64,000 bases of DNA from Paraburkholderia tropica (GTDB lineage: Bacteria > Pseudomonadota > Gammaproteobacteria > Burkholderiales > Burkholderiaceae): positions 1-64,000 of the forward strand of contig NZ_FNZM01000029.1 of assembly GCF_900109265.1 (NCBI RefSeq), given 5' to 3'. Shown in pieces: positions 17,425 through 26,480 of the stretch. Made by a program: the position numbers and the translations under genes. Every line of letters starts with the position of its first letter. Within the stretch, counting starts at the first letter, position 1. The notes below the pieces were generated by a model, which was not told where the DNA came from, made no database searches, and saw only the letters and a program-made list of their open reading frames with translations.

Positions 17425-17782
17425 GAGTTCAATCTTGAATACAAGATGGAACGCAACAAGCAGCATCTATGCCAGATGACCCCGCGCGCGCCGCGCAAGC
17501 TTGCCTGGCGTGCCTCACAGACGAACGGGCACGCACCGCACAGACAGCGCGCGGCGTCGTTCGCGCGCCATCGTGGGACATCGCGGGCCACCTGGCGGCG
17601 CGTACCGGTGCAGCGATTCACGTTGCCAGTGCACGCAAAGTGCCGACGCAAGTCGTGCGGTGCGCGCCGTTTCGGGGCCGCTCGCGCATGCAAAGTCGAT
17701 CTATCCGCGCGGGTAGCGAAGACTTTCCGTTGCGAGTGATACGCCGGTGGCGGGGAAACTGGCGCGTGCCTGTCTGCCGCCG
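17425..17782. other. 358-bp promoter region between atzF and the tandem USP gene
   Basis: No frame here has coding character. It separates the 5' end of the biuret operon from the 3' end of the USP gene, so it must hold the operon promoter; the only clear element is the palindrome at 17433-17446. Confidence 0.55.
17433..17446. promoter_or_regulatory. Operator-like palindrome upstream of atzF
   Basis: TCTTGAATACAAGA: five-base arms TCTTG/CAAGA around AATA. Its core TTGAATACAA differs at one base from the TTGTATACAA type of site bound by FCD-class GntR regulators. It ends nine bases before the chosen atzF start, well placed to block expression of the operon that encodes such a regulator as its last gene. 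Confidence 0.5.
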
Positions 17783-18742
17783 CTATTCGCGAGGCGTTGG
17801 CACGAGCAAAAGCGGAACGGACGTCAATCGCAGCGTTCTTTCGGCGACGCTGCCGAGCAGCCAGCGCGTCACGCCGCGTCGCCCGTGCGTTCCGAGGACG
17901 ACGAGTTGCGCCTTCCATCGCACCGCGTCGCGCTCGATTGCATGCGGCACATCGTCGAAGGTGCTGCTCGTCTTGATGAGCGCGGTTTCCACGGCTCGCT
18001 CATCTTGCTGGCCATACGAGGCGAGTTCGCCGACTGCGGCCTTGAGGGCGACCTGGCCGATCTCTGAGAGCGTCTCCTCGAGCTGCCTTTCAAATGGCCC
18101 GGTGCCCGGCGCCAGCAGACGATCGACGACATGGATGATGCGCCACTCCGAACGTGAAGCGACGAGACCGGCGCCTGCACGCAGCGCGCACCGGGAAGCG
18201 TCGCTGCCATCTGTCGCGAAAAGCACCCGCGAAGGCGGACCATCGCATGCGCCGTCGTATTCGGCCGGCACGATCAGGACCGGAGCATGAAGCAGTCGGG
18301 CCAGCGGCGCGGAGACTTCGCCCTCCACCCAACGCAACAGGCCCTGATGATGACGCGTTCCCAGCACGACAAGATCAGGCGCCCATTGCGAAATCGCCTC
18401 GCCGAGCGCATCCACGAGATGGCCGCCCACTTTGCAAAGGTCGACGAGCTGGCCGTCGATTTTTGCACCGCGGCCCTGCAACCGGGCTTGCGCGGTCTGG
18501 ATCGCGGCGTCCGCGTCACGCAGCAATTCGACCCGGAAAGCCTGTAGCTGCGCTCCCGCCCATCCGCCCAACGGGACAAGCGTGTGCGGGTTTTCTGCGA
18601 CGGACACCACCCGCACGGTCACGCCGCGGTGGAGGAGCGGCTTCAGATACCTGAGCGCCGCAGACGACGCCGTGGTGGCGTCCACCGCGACCAGAATCCT
18701 CGTGAATCGCATGAGTCCCTTCGCGCCGGATTGCTGAGTCAT
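17783..18742 (-). CDS. Tandem-domain universal stress protein
   Basis: 319 residues with two USP domains (about 12-160 and 168-317). The second ends in LGTHGRRGVTRWLLGSVAERTLRLTSVPLLLV, a full G-x2-G-x9-G-S ATP-binding loop; the first has a degenerate equivalent (LGTRHHQGLLRWVEGEVS) and may not bind nucleotide. ATG 18742 has GAGGTG close upstream; an ATG at 18712 (MRFTRILVAVD) is also possible. A perfect FNR box lies at 18805-18818, 63 bases before the start, spaced as for an FNR-activated promoter. Physically separate from, but probably coregulated with, the stress-protein island that begins at 24.8 kb. Confidence 0.9.
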   Translation of the reverse strand: MTQQSGAKGLMRFTRILVAVDATTASSAALRYLKPLLHRGVTVRVVSVAENPHTLVPLGGWAGAQLQAFRVELLRDADAAIQTAQARLQGRGAKIDGQLVDLCKVGGHLVDALGEAISQWAPDLVVLGTRHHQGLLRWVEGEVSAPLARLLHAPVLIVPAEYDGACDGPPSRVLFATDGSDASRCALRAGAGLVASRSEWRIIHVVDRLLAPGTGPFERQLEETLSEIGQVALKAAVGELASYGQQDERAVETALIKTSSTFDDVPHAIERDAVRWKAQLVVLGTHGRRGVTRWLLGSVAERTLRLTSVPLLLVPTPRE

Positions 18743-18804
18743 TTCTCACCTCACGATCAACGCAGAACGTGGAACTCATACTCGCGCGGATCGACTTCCG
18801 GCGA

Positions 18805-18818
18805 TTGACACAAATCAA
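18805..18818. promoter_or_regulatory. FNR box (TTGAC-ACAA-ATCAA), USP promoter
   Basis: Perfect match to TTGAY-N4-RTCAA, centred about 69 bases upstream of the USP start at 18742 (minus strand), which allows class II activation with a short leader. Confidence 0.75.
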
Positions 18819-18983
18819 TCCTGATCGGACGGCAGCGCCCACACTCCAACTCCAGCTGCCGAAAGCACATTTCATATTGCGGAATTCCGACGAATCGACG
18901 GCGAATCCGTCATTCCGCTCCTTGGGAGCATGTTTTACATCGCAAAAATCGCCTCACAAGTCATTGAAAAACAACAAAAAATT

Positions 18984-19005
18984 ATGTCTTATGTCTTATA
19001 TAAGA
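18984..19005. promoter_or_regulatory. Tandem ATGTCTT repeats plus TCTTATATAAGA palindrome upstream of aceA
   Basis: ATGTCTT occurs at 18984-18990 and 18991-18997, running into a perfect 12-bp palindrome at 18994-19005. It lies 81 bases before the aceA start. The layout suggests the operator/promoter of aceA; the regulator is not identified. Confidence 0.55.
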
Positions 19006-19085
19006 GTTGGCGGCGCGGCGTTACTATTAAGTCATGCAGTTCGACCGACTATCTAGTCACTCACGCTTTCCTTCAGGAGATACTC

Positions 19086-20666
19086 ATGACCCAATATCAA
19101 GACGACATCCAGGCGATTGCCGGGTTGAAAGAGCAGCAAGGCAGCGCCTGGAACGCGATCAATCCCGAATACGCCGCACGCATGCGCGCGCAGAACAAGT
19201 TCAAGACCGGTCTCGACATCGCCCGCTATACGGCCAAAATCATGCGCGCCGACATGGCCGCCTACGACGCCGATCCGGCGAAGTACACCCAGTCGCTGGG
19301 CTGCTGGCACGGCTTCATCGGCCAGCAGAAGATGATCTCCATCAAGAAGCACTTCAACAGCACCGAGCGCCGCTATCTGTACCTCTCGGGCTGGATGGTG
19401 GCCGCGCTGCGCTCGGAATTCGGTCCGCTGCCGGACCAGTCGATGCATGAAAAGACCTCGGTCAGCGCGCTGATCCGCGAGCTGTACACCTTCCTGCGCC
19501 AGGCCGACGCCCGTGAGCTGGGCGGTCTGTTCCGCGAGCTGGATGCCGCCCAGGGCGCAGCCAGGGCCGCCATCCAGGCAAAGATCGACAATCACGTCAC
19601 GCACATCGTGCCGATCATCGCCGACATCGACGCGGGTTTCGGCAACGCCGAGGCCACTTACCTGCTGGCCAAGCAGTTCATCGAAGCGGGCGCGTGCTGC
19701 ATCCAGATCGAAAACCAGGTCTCCGACGAAAAGCAGTGCGGCCACCAGGATGGCAAGGTCACCGTGCCGCATGAAGATTTCCTCGCGAAGATCCGCGCAA
19801 TCCGCTACGCCTTCCTGGAGCTGGGCGTGGACGACGGCATCATCGTGGCGCGCACCGACTCGCTGGGTGCGGGCCTGACCAAGCAGATCGCCGTGACCAG
19901 CACGCCGGGCGATCTGGGCGATCAGTACAACTCGTTCCTCGATTGCGAAGAACTCTCGGCCGACGCGCTCGGCAACGGTGACGTCGTCATCAAGCGCGAC
20001 GGCAAGCTGCTGCGCCCCAAGCGCCTGCCGAGCAACCTGTTCCAGTTCCGCGCCGGTACGGGCGAAGCACGCTGCGTGCTGGATTGCGTCACCGCGCTGC
20101 AAAACGGCGCCGACCTGCTGTGGATCGAAACCGAAAAACCGCATATCGCGCAGATCGGCGGCATGGTCAGCGAGATCCGCAAGGTCATTCCGAACGCCAA
20201 GCTGGTGTACAACAACAGCCCGTCGTTCAACTGGACGCTGAACTTCCGTCAGCAGGCGTACGACGCGATGAAGGCCGCGGGCAAGGACGTTTCGTCCTAC
20301 GACCGTGCGCAATTGATGAGCGTGGAATACGACCAGAGCGAGCTGGCACAGATCGCCGACGAAAAGATCCGCACCTTCCAGGCCGACGCGTCGCGCGAAG
20401 CCGGTATCTTCCACCACCTCATCACGCTGCCGACGTATCACACGGCCGCGCTGTCGACCGACAATCTCGCGAAGGAGTATTTCGGCGACCAGGGCATGCT
20501 GGGTTACGTGGCCGGCGTGCAGCGTAAGGAAATCCGCCAGGGCATCGCGTGCGTCAAGCACCAGAACATGTCCGGCTCGGATATCGGCGACGACCACAAG
20601 GAATACTTCAGCGGCGAAGCCGCCCTGAAGGCAGCGGGCAAAGACAACACGATGAATCAGTTCTGA
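19086..20666 (+). CDS. aceA: Isocitrate lyase
   Basis: 526 residues. It splits isocitrate to succinate and glyoxylate in the glyoxylate shunt. Visible signatures: SLGCWHGFIGQQKMISIKKHF, HIVPIIADIDAGFGNAEATYLL (metal-binding loop), and the catalytic loop DEKQCGHQDGKVTVP with Cys218; this branch has KxCGH rather than KKCGH. The length places it in the long bacterial class rather than the ~435-residue E. coli class. The start ATG at 19086 is preceded by AGGAGA and is where homology begins. Monocistronic: a strong terminator follows the stop and malate synthase is not in the window. Confidence 0.95.
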   Translation: MTQYQDDIQAIAGLKEQQGSAWNAINPEYAARMRAQNKFKTGLDIARYTAKIMRADMAAYDADPAKYTQSLGCWHGFIGQQKMISIKKHFNSTERRYLYLSGWMVAALRSEFGPLPDQSMHEKTSVSALIRELYTFLRQADARELGGLFRELDAAQGAARAAIQAKIDNHVTHIVPIIADIDAGFGNAEATYLLAKQFIEAGACCIQIENQVSDEKQCGHQDGKVTVPHEDFLAKIRAIRYAFLELGVDDGIIVARTDSLGAGLTKQIAVTSTPGDLGDQYNSFLDCEELSADALGNGDVVIKRDGKLLRPKRLPSNLFQFRAGTGEARCVLDCVTALQNGADLLWIETEKPHIAQIGGMVSEIRKVIPNAKLVYNNSPSFNWTLNFRQQAYDAMKAAGKDVSSYDRAQLMSVEYDQSELAQIADEKIRTFQADASREAGIFHHLITLPTYHTAALSTDNLAKEYFGDQGMLGYVAGVQRKEIRQGIACVKHQNMSGSDIGDDHKEYFSGEAALKAAGKDNTMNQF

Positions 20667-20686
20667 TCGTCACCGCGCCTCATGCA

Positions 20687-20719
20687 AAACGCCAACCCGG
20701 CCGGGTTGGCGTTTTTTTA
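20687..20719 (+). terminator. Rho-independent terminator of aceA
   Basis: A perfect 28-base palindrome at 20687-20714 (arm AAACGCCAACCCGG) runs into a seven-base T-run at 20712-20718, 20 bases after the aceA stop. Confidence 0.92.
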
Positions 20720-20786
20720 TTTGCCGGACAAATTGTTCGCGGATGCGAGGCGCCTGCATGAACGTCTCGCCGTCATGCCGCTTTTT

Positions 20787-21806
20787 TCAGGCCGGTGTGT
20801 CCGTCAAGGTATTCGCCGCGCCAGGCAAAGGCGAGTCGAGCGCGGCCGCGACTGCCGTGCAATCCGCGAGCGGGTCACGTGCCAGCGCTTCGAGCGCGGC
20901 CATGTCGCGCGCAATCACCTCGCCCAGATAGTTACGCAGAAACTCCACCCAGGTGCGGGTCTTCGCATCGACAAATTTGCGTGAGGGATAGAGCGCATAC
21001 ACATTGACCCGTTGCAGGATGTGTTGCGGCAGCACGCGCACGAGCGCACCGCTGCGCAGCCCGTCGATGGCCGCATAGACAGGCAGCATGCCGATGCCCA
21101 TGCCCTCGCGAATCGCAACGGCCAGCGACTCCGCGATATTCACCTGCACCGGCCCATCGACATGCATCGACACAACGCCTTCGGGACCTTCGAGCGTCCA
21201 CTCGTTCGCAGGCGCCGTGGGAGTCTTCAGGATCAAACAGTCGTGACGCGCGAGATCCGCCGGCGTTCGCGGCGCGCCGTGCGCCTGGATGTATTCGGGC
21301 GATGCGCACAGAATGCTGCACGACGCGCCCAGCCGATGCGAAACGAGATCGGAATTGGGCAACGAACTCGCGATCACCAGCGACACGTCGCTGCTGCCGC
21401 CATACAGATCGGGCATACGCTGCGAAAGCGTGAGTTCGACCGTGACGTCCGGATGCAGCGCACGATACTGCGAGATCGCTGGCAGCACGTAATGCTGCCC
21501 GATGCTCGCAAAACTATGCATACGCAGCACGCCCGCGGGACGCTCATGCGCGCAACTGGCTTCCTCTTCGGCGCCTTCGACGTCGGCGAGAATCTGCTTG
21601 CAGCGCTGCAAATAACGCTCGCCGGCCGTCGTGAGCGCGAGACGGCGCGTCGTGCGATTGAGCAAACGTGTACGCAGATGTGCCTCAAGCTCCGAAACCG
21701 CGCGCGACATCGCGCCGGTGGTCGAGTCGAGCGACTGGGCGGCTGCAGTGAAACTGCCCGCTTCGACCACGCGGGTAAACACCCGCATATTTTGTAGCGT
21801 ATCCAT
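20787..21806 (-). CDS. LysR-family transcriptional regulator
   Basis: 339 residues. N-terminal winged helix MDTLQNMRVFTRVVEAGSFTAAAQSLDSTTGAMSRAVSELEAHLRTRLLNRTTRRLALT, of the subgroup without the usual PAVS motif (here TGAMSRAV), followed by a periplasmic-binding-like effector domain (residues ~90-300) and an extended C-terminal tail of about 35 residues. It is divergent to a second LysR gene across 246 bases; with no enzyme gene adjacent, its target is not evident. Confidence 0.92.
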   Translation of the reverse strand: MDTLQNMRVFTRVVEAGSFTAAAQSLDSTTGAMSRAVSELEAHLRTRLLNRTTRRLALTTAGERYLQRCKQILADVEGAEEEASCAHERPAGVLRMHSFASIGQHYVLPAISQYRALHPDVTVELTLSQRMPDLYGGSSDVSLVIASSLPNSDLVSHRLGASCSILCASPEYIQAHGAPRTPADLARHDCLILKTPTAPANEWTLEGPEGVVSMHVDGPVQVNIAESLAVAIREGMGIGMLPVYAAIDGLRSGALVRVLPQHILQRVNVYALYPSRKFVDAKTRTWVEFLRNYLGEVIARDMAALEALARDPLADCTAVAAALDSPLPGAANTLTDTPA

Positions 21807-21997
21807 CAGACCTTCAGTCGTTATCTTGTCTCGCGAATGACCATCGAGCGCGCCACGGGTGACATCGCCTGATCCGCGAAAAGGCTGCCGCGCTCATTTC
21901 AAGCGCTGCCGCAAGCTCGCTTCCTTGTATGAAGAATCGCGCCTGGTCGAGCTTCAGCCGAGAGCCAGTTTAATGAAAATTCAGCGATGCATATCGT

Positions 21998-22016
21998 GAT
22001 TTTATGTCATAAAATC
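21998..22016. promoter_or_regulatory. Perfect 19-bp inverted repeat between divergent LysR genes
   Basis: GATTTTATG-T-CATAAAATC, nine-base perfect arms, AT-rich in a GC-rich setting. It ends 36 bases before the plus-strand LysR start and contains T-N11-A spacing, as expected of a LysR autoregulatory site. Confidence 0.55.
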
Positions 22017-22052
22017 CAGTCGTTTTTTTCATGTGTCTTTAAGGCGGGAAGC

Positions 22053-22967
22053 ATGCCGATCGATATCCGCGCACTGCGCTATTTCGTCGAAACTGTTCAA
22101 CTCGGGAGCTTCACGCAGGCTGCCGCCGCGGTGTTTGTCACCCAGTCGACAATCAGCAAGATGGTGAAGCAACTGGAGGACGAAGTCGGTCAGCCGCTGT
22201 TGATCCGCGATGGTCGGCGAGTTCAACTCACCGACATTGGCCGCGTGGTTTACGAACGCGGCTTGCAGGCGCTTTCCGTGATTGAACAATTGCAGCTGGA
22301 AGTCGCCGACGTCGCGCAACTCGCTCGCGGACAACTCACCGTGGGCATGCCGCCCATGGGCAATCTGTTTTTCCCCAGCGCGGTCAGAGCCTTTCAGCAA
22401 CGTTACCCGACGCTCGAACTGCGGCTCGCCGAACACGGTGGGCAACTGCTCGAGCAGAAAGTCATAGCAGGCGAACTGGAAGTCGGCGCTACCGTGCTTT
22501 TACCCGGCAGCACGCCGGAAGGTCTTGCAAGCCGCGCGATTGCACGCCATTCGATCTGGGCGGTGGGTCCGCGTGAAGCCTCATGGCATGGACGCCGGAC
22601 CGTGCGACTTGGCGCGCTCAAACACCAGCCGCTGATTCTGCTCGACGAGGGTTTCGCCCTGACCCGCCGCGTGCTTGCCGCGTTTCGCGAAGCCGGTATC
22701 GAACCTCATGTCGTGGCACGCAGCGGACATTGGGACTTTCTCGCCGCCATGGCGGCGGCAGGCCTGGGCACCACCTTCCTGCCCGAGCCGTTCCTGGCTC
22801 ACCTCGACACGGGCAATCTTGCGGTCGCGCGCGTGACCGAACCCGCGCTCGACTGGACGCTGTCGCATATCTGGTCCACGGACCGGTACATGTCGCACGC
22901 CGCGCGGGCGTGGCTGGACGTCTGCCATGAGGTGCTGGGCAAACAAACGCGCGTCGGCGCGCTTTAA
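22053..22967 (+). CDS. LysR-family transcriptional regulator
   Basis: 304 residues. Winged helix MPIDIRALRYFVETVQLGSFTQAAAAVFVTQSTISKMVKQLEDEVGQPLLIRDGR and effector domain of the CidR/CynR-like group (GMPPMGNLFFPSAVRAFQQRYP). The ATG at 22053 has a GGCGGGAA ribosome site and begins the family homology; the frame is open 22 codons further upstream across the palindrome at 21998. Autoregulation through that palindrome is likely; other targets unknown. Confidence 0.92.
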   Translation: MPIDIRALRYFVETVQLGSFTQAAAAVFVTQSTISKMVKQLEDEVGQPLLIRDGRRVQLTDIGRVVYERGLQALSVIEQLQLEVADVAQLARGQLTVGMPPMGNLFFPSAVRAFQQRYPTLELRLAEHGGQLLEQKVIAGELEVGATVLLPGSTPEGLASRAIARHSIWAVGPREASWHGRRTVRLGALKHQPLILLDEGFALTRRVLAAFREAGIEPHVVARSGHWDFLAAMAAAGLGTTFLPEPFLAHLDTGNLAVARVTEPALDWTLSHIWSTDRYMSHAARAWLDVCHEVLGKQTRVGAL

Positions 22968-23004
22968 ATTCCGCACGCATTCGATATCGGGCCGCGAAGC
23001 ATTC

Positions 23005-24558
23005 TCATACCTGAGCCATGCGAAAGACCGAGATCGCCGTTTCGAGTTGCCCCGACTGCGCCTTGAGCGACAGCGCGGCAGCCGATGCCTGCTCCACGAG
23101 CGCCGCGTTCTGCTGGGTCACGCGGTCCATTTCGGAAACCGCCTGATTCACCTGCTCGATATCCTTGGACTGGGCTTCCGAGGCAACGGCGATTTCCTCC
23201 ATCAAATGACTGGCGCGCTTCACCGAAGCCTGAATTTCCTGCATCGCTCCAATCGCACGATCCGCCTGTTTCGCGCCCGCGCCGACCCGATTCAACGAAT
23301 CGGTAATCAGGTCCCGGATTTCGCGCGACGCCGTCGCGCTGCGTTGCGCGAGCGAACGCACTTCGCTGGCGACAACGGCAAAACCCCGGCCTTGCTCACC
23401 GGCCCTGGCGGCCTCCACGGCGGCATTCAGGGAAAGAATATTCGTCTGGAAAGCAATGCCTTCAATCGCACCGATGATCTCCGCGATCTTTCCCGACGAA
23501 TCGGACAAGCCGCGCATGGTCCGCACCACGGCCTGCGTGGCCTCGTTGCCCTGATCGGTGAGCAGCGCGGTGCTTCTCACCACATCGCTCGCCTGTTTTG
23601 CATTCTCTGCGTTCAGGCGCACGGTCGCCGTCAGCTCGTCCATGGATGCAGCGGTTTGCTCCAGCGACGCCGCCTGCTCCTCCGTGCGCTGCGAAAGATC
23701 CACGTTGCCTTCGGAAATTTCGTGACTGGCCATTTCGATCTGGCGCGAGCCATCCCGAACGACGCCGATGGTCCGAATGAGCTTGCCCTGCATCGCCTTC
23801 AGGCCTTCCATCAGTCGCCCCATTTCGTCGCGCGAATGGACCTCGACATGCGTGGTGAGATCGCCGTTTGCAATGGCGCTGAAGTGATTGAGCGCCCGAT
23901 CCAGCGGAACGCCAATTGCACGCTGCAGCGATCGCCACGCCAGAACCGCGGCCGCGAGCGCAATGGCGATACCCACGATGGCGATTGCCACAAACCAGCG
24001 AAAACGCGTCTGGGCGGCGTCGAACAATTCCCGTGCGGTCGTGACCTGCGTTCCGCCGAGCGAGTCCATGCCGTCGGATACATCGATAAACAGCGCGGGC
24101 GGCAGGTTTTTCCACACGTCCGCAATTCTGGCCGGGTCGTGGGTGTCGATCGCCGCGAACATCCGGTCCAGCCCGTTGGTGACGAGCAGGCCGAACTTCT
24201 CGTTGACGTCGCGCGCTTGACGCGCCTCGTCGGCGCTGGAAAACGGCAACGCGCGGTAACTGTCCCACGCGCTCCTGGCGGCGGTCAGCAAATTGCGGGC
24301 GGTCTGCGTCTCCTGCTGGACGTCGGGGCTCGTCGGGTCGAGTGCGATGCGATACAGCCACAAACGCGCCCGCGACAGCGCGACGTTCGCCTGCCCCAAG
24401 GCCTCGGAAGAAGCGAGCCGGTTCGCGTACAACTCCTTGACATCGTTATTGCTCACGAACACGCCGCCGACGCCCATCAGTCCGCCGATGACGAGCAAAA
24501 CCGCGAGAAAGGCCATCGCCATCGCAAGGCGGGCACGAATGCTGACATCCTGAGGCAT
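23005..24558 (-). CDS. Methyl-accepting chemotaxis protein
   Basis: 517 residues: N-terminal membrane segment (about 10-32), a periplasmic four-helix-bundle (TarH-type) sensor with YANRLASSEALGQANVALSRARLWLYRI, second membrane segment (about 188-208), HAMP, and a cytoplasmic signalling domain with hairpin EQGRGFAVVASEVRSLAQRSATASREI. It ends in ISVFRMAQV, without a CheR-tethering pentapeptide. The ligand is unknown. Monocistronic; the window ends in a second receptor gene of similar design. Confidence 0.94.
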   Translation of the reverse strand: MPQDVSIRARLAMAMAFLAVLLVIGGLMGVGGVFVSNNDVKELYANRLASSEALGQANVALSRARLWLYRIALDPTSPDVQQETQTARNLLTAARSAWDSYRALPFSSADEARQARDVNEKFGLLVTNGLDRMFAAIDTHDPARIADVWKNLPPALFIDVSDGMDSLGGTQVTTARELFDAAQTRFRWFVAIAIVGIAIALAAAVLAWRSLQRAIGVPLDRALNHFSAIANGDLTTHVEVHSRDEMGRLMEGLKAMQGKLIRTIGVVRDGSRQIEMASHEISEGNVDLSQRTEEQAASLEQTAASMDELTATVRLNAENAKQASDVVRSTALLTDQGNEATQAVVRTMRGLSDSSGKIAEIIGAIEGIAFQTNILSLNAAVEAARAGEQGRGFAVVASEVRSLAQRSATASREIRDLITDSLNRVGAGAKQADRAIGAMQEIQASVKRASHLMEEIAVASEAQSKDIEQVNQAVSEMDRVTQQNAALVEQASAAALSLKAQSGQLETAISVFRMAQV

Positions 24559-24834
24559 AGAGGTCGCTACCTGGGGCTAGAGTGTTTTAATGTCCCGCCA
24601 TGATTTCCCTGTTGCCGCTGGAGAATGTGCATGGCATTTTTTTTGGTCACCTGCCCTGCTAACGGCGCGAATTCCCCGACCATTAGCGGTCAATTCAGAA
24701 AGGACATTTATTGAACTTCACATTGCCGCCGGCCCGATAAAATGATACATAACATGATATTGTCAGACGAATAACGACTGCCGATTTATTGTTTAAATCG
24801 CCAATACGCCTCCTCACGATAACGGCGCGCGCAT

Positions 24835-25485
24835 TCACCCGATTTCGAGCAGATCGACCACAGCCCGCACGCCTGACGTCGCTTTGGCGGCTCCGAACAC
24901 GAGCCTGCGTTCGGCATTCGACGCGACTTTGCCGGTGAGGATCGCCGTGCCGTCGTCAATCTCGATGCCAATATGTTTCGCTTCGCGATCGCCGTGACGC
25001 TGTATCGCATCGCGAATTCCCACCGCGATATCTTCCGCCGACGCCTCGCCCCGGACGCGAATCGTATCGGTGACACCCGTCACGCCGAGCAGATGCGCAA
25101 TGGCGTTTTTCGCGGCATGACTCTGATAGCTCCAATCGCACTCGCCCATCAGCGTGACCCAGCCCTTTTCGACCCGCGCCTGCACCATCTGATTGTTCAA
25201 CCCGACGGTCCACTCGAGAATCGAGCGCACGGTGTCCGCGATGTCCTCGTCGCTGCGCACGTCATGGCGCGCGAGACGCACCTCCATTTCGACGACGATT
25301 CCGCGCACACCCGCAACCCTCGCGGCCGCCCGTTCCGCCGCGAGTTTCTGCGCAAAGCTCGCGGGATGTCCCGACAAGGTGACGACGCCATTCGACACGC
25401 CGACCCCGATCTCCGCGGGGTTGATCGATTTATCCCACGCGAACTCGGCTTCGACGTCGCGCTTTAGTTCGATATCGGATTTCAT
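24835..25485 (-). CDS. BON-domain protein (three BON domains)
   Basis: 216 residues with three BON repeats (about 5-70, 78-143, 150-215), recognisable by repeating GVVTLSGH, GWVTLMGE and GTAILTGK strand motifs. No signal peptide, so it is cytoplasmic, unlike OsmY. BON domains bind phospholipid or other ligands, and cytosolic BON proteins are common in stress and dormancy loci. It marks the beginning of the stress island; no FNR box was seen in its upstream region. Confidence 0.88.
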   Translation of the reverse strand: MKSDIELKRDVEAEFAWDKSINPAEIGVGVSNGVVTLSGHPASFAQKLAAERAAARVAGVRGIVVEMEVRLARHDVRSDEDIADTVRSILEWTVGLNNQMVQARVEKGWVTLMGECDWSYQSHAAKNAIAHLLGVTGVTDTIRVRGEASAEDIAVGIRDAIQRHGDREAKHIGIEIDDGTAILTGKVASNAERRLVFGAAKATSGVRAVVDLLEIG

Positions 25486-25595
25486 TGCGTTTCACTCCTG
25501 ATCTACACGCTGATATCTACGTCAGCATCATGAAAAAGATCGGCTGTCATGCGGCCGAAACGAACAGCTTGTCGGATTGTTTTTTGCAGCTGCAT

Positions 25596-26480
25596 TCATG
25601 CATTTGCGTCATGCCACTGGCAGATTGCCGACCAGATATCCTGCGCGTTCTCGCAATAGCGAAAAAGCGTGAGGTCGTCGGGCGCGATCATGCCTTCTTC
25701 GGCCATCATGTCGAAGTCGACAAGGCTGCGCCAATACGCCTCGCCGACCAGCACCACCGGAATCGGCTCGATTTTTCTCGTTTGCAAAAGCGTCAGGACT
25801 TCGAATAATTCATCGCAGGTTCCATAGCCACCAGGAAAAAACACCGCGGCTTTGGCCTTTTCGAGCAGATGGAGTTTGCGAATGGCGAAGTAATGAAACC
25901 GGAAACACAATTCGGGCGTCAGATATGCGTTCGGAAGCTGATCGTGCGGCAACGCGATATTCATGCCGACGGTGGGCGAGTCGGTGTCGTACGCGCCGCG
26001 ATTGGCCGCCTCCATGATGCCGGGACCGCCGCCCGTCACGATCGTGAGCCTCGGAAGCCGCGTGCTGCCCTCCGATGCGCCAACCAGGCGTCCGAACTCG
26101 CGCGCGATTTCGTAATACACGCTGTGGCGCATGTTTGCATCCGCCGCGCGAACCGCGCGTTGGCGCTGCGCGTCGGACGGTTTGGCCTTGAGCCGCGCGC
26201 GCGCCTCAGCGAGCCGGCGGCGCGCGCGAGCGGGCGCTTCGATGCGTGTGCTGCCGTACACCACGACCGTGTCGCGAATGCCGAGCTGCTGCAGCTTTTC
26301 CTCGGCTTTCCAGTAATCGAGCTGCAAACGCACGCCACACATTTCCGGGCGACGCAGGAAAGCGCCGTCCTCATCGGCCTGAACATAGGTCGGGCTCTCG
26401 ACGAGGCGGCGCACGCGCGGCGGCAGAGCCTGTCGTGTCTTTCGCGCGGGCCGCCGTTCCGGTTTGACAGACGTGTTCAT
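25596..26480 (-). CDS. LOG-family (TIGR00730-like) nucleotide phosphoribohydrolase-type protein
   Basis: 294 residues with the Rossmann-type LOG motifs TIVTGGGPGIMEAANRGA and FFPGGYGTCDELFEVLTLLQTRK (PGGxGTxxE catalytic region). Members cleave nucleoside 5'-monophosphates (cytokinin activation in plants, YgdH/PpnN in bacteria); the substrate here is unknown. There is an extra N-terminal region of ~110 basic residues. The gene start overlaps the stop of the oxidoreductase gene by four bases (ATGA), so they form an operon under the FNR box at 27166. Confidence 0.88.
   Translation of the reverse strand: MNTSVKPERRPARKTRQALPPRVRRLVESPTYVQADEDGAFLRRPEMCGVRLQLDYWKAEEKLQQLGIRDTVVVYGSTRIEAPARARRRLAEARARLKAKPSDAQRQRAVRAADANMRHSVYYEIAREFGRLVGASEGSTRLPRLTIVTGGGPGIMEAANRGAYDTDSPTVGMNIALPHDQLPNAYLTPELCFRFHYFAIRKLHLLEKAKAAVFFPGGYGTCDELFEVLTLLQTRKIEPIPVVLVGEAYWRSLVDFDMMAEEGMIAPDDLTLFRYCENAQDIWSAICQWHDANA

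Larger units (their letters stand above)
18743..19085. other. 343-bp divergent promoter region (USP / aceA)
   Basis: It contains the FNR box for the USP gene and, near the aceA side, an AT-rich stretch (about 18930-19005) with tandem 7-bp repeats and a 12-bp palindrome, followed by a strong ribosome site at 19075-19080. A frame upstream of and in phase with aceA is open from 18930 but has no family homology. Confidence 0.6.

Noticed and set aside
17469..18290. A 273-residue plus-strand frame between atzF and the USP gene
   Set aside because: Low-complexity Arg/Ser/Ala composition, overlapping the USP on the other strand.
25501..25530. TGATATCTACGTCA near the BON gene as an FNR box
   Set aside because: The arms deviate and the spacer is six, not four bases.
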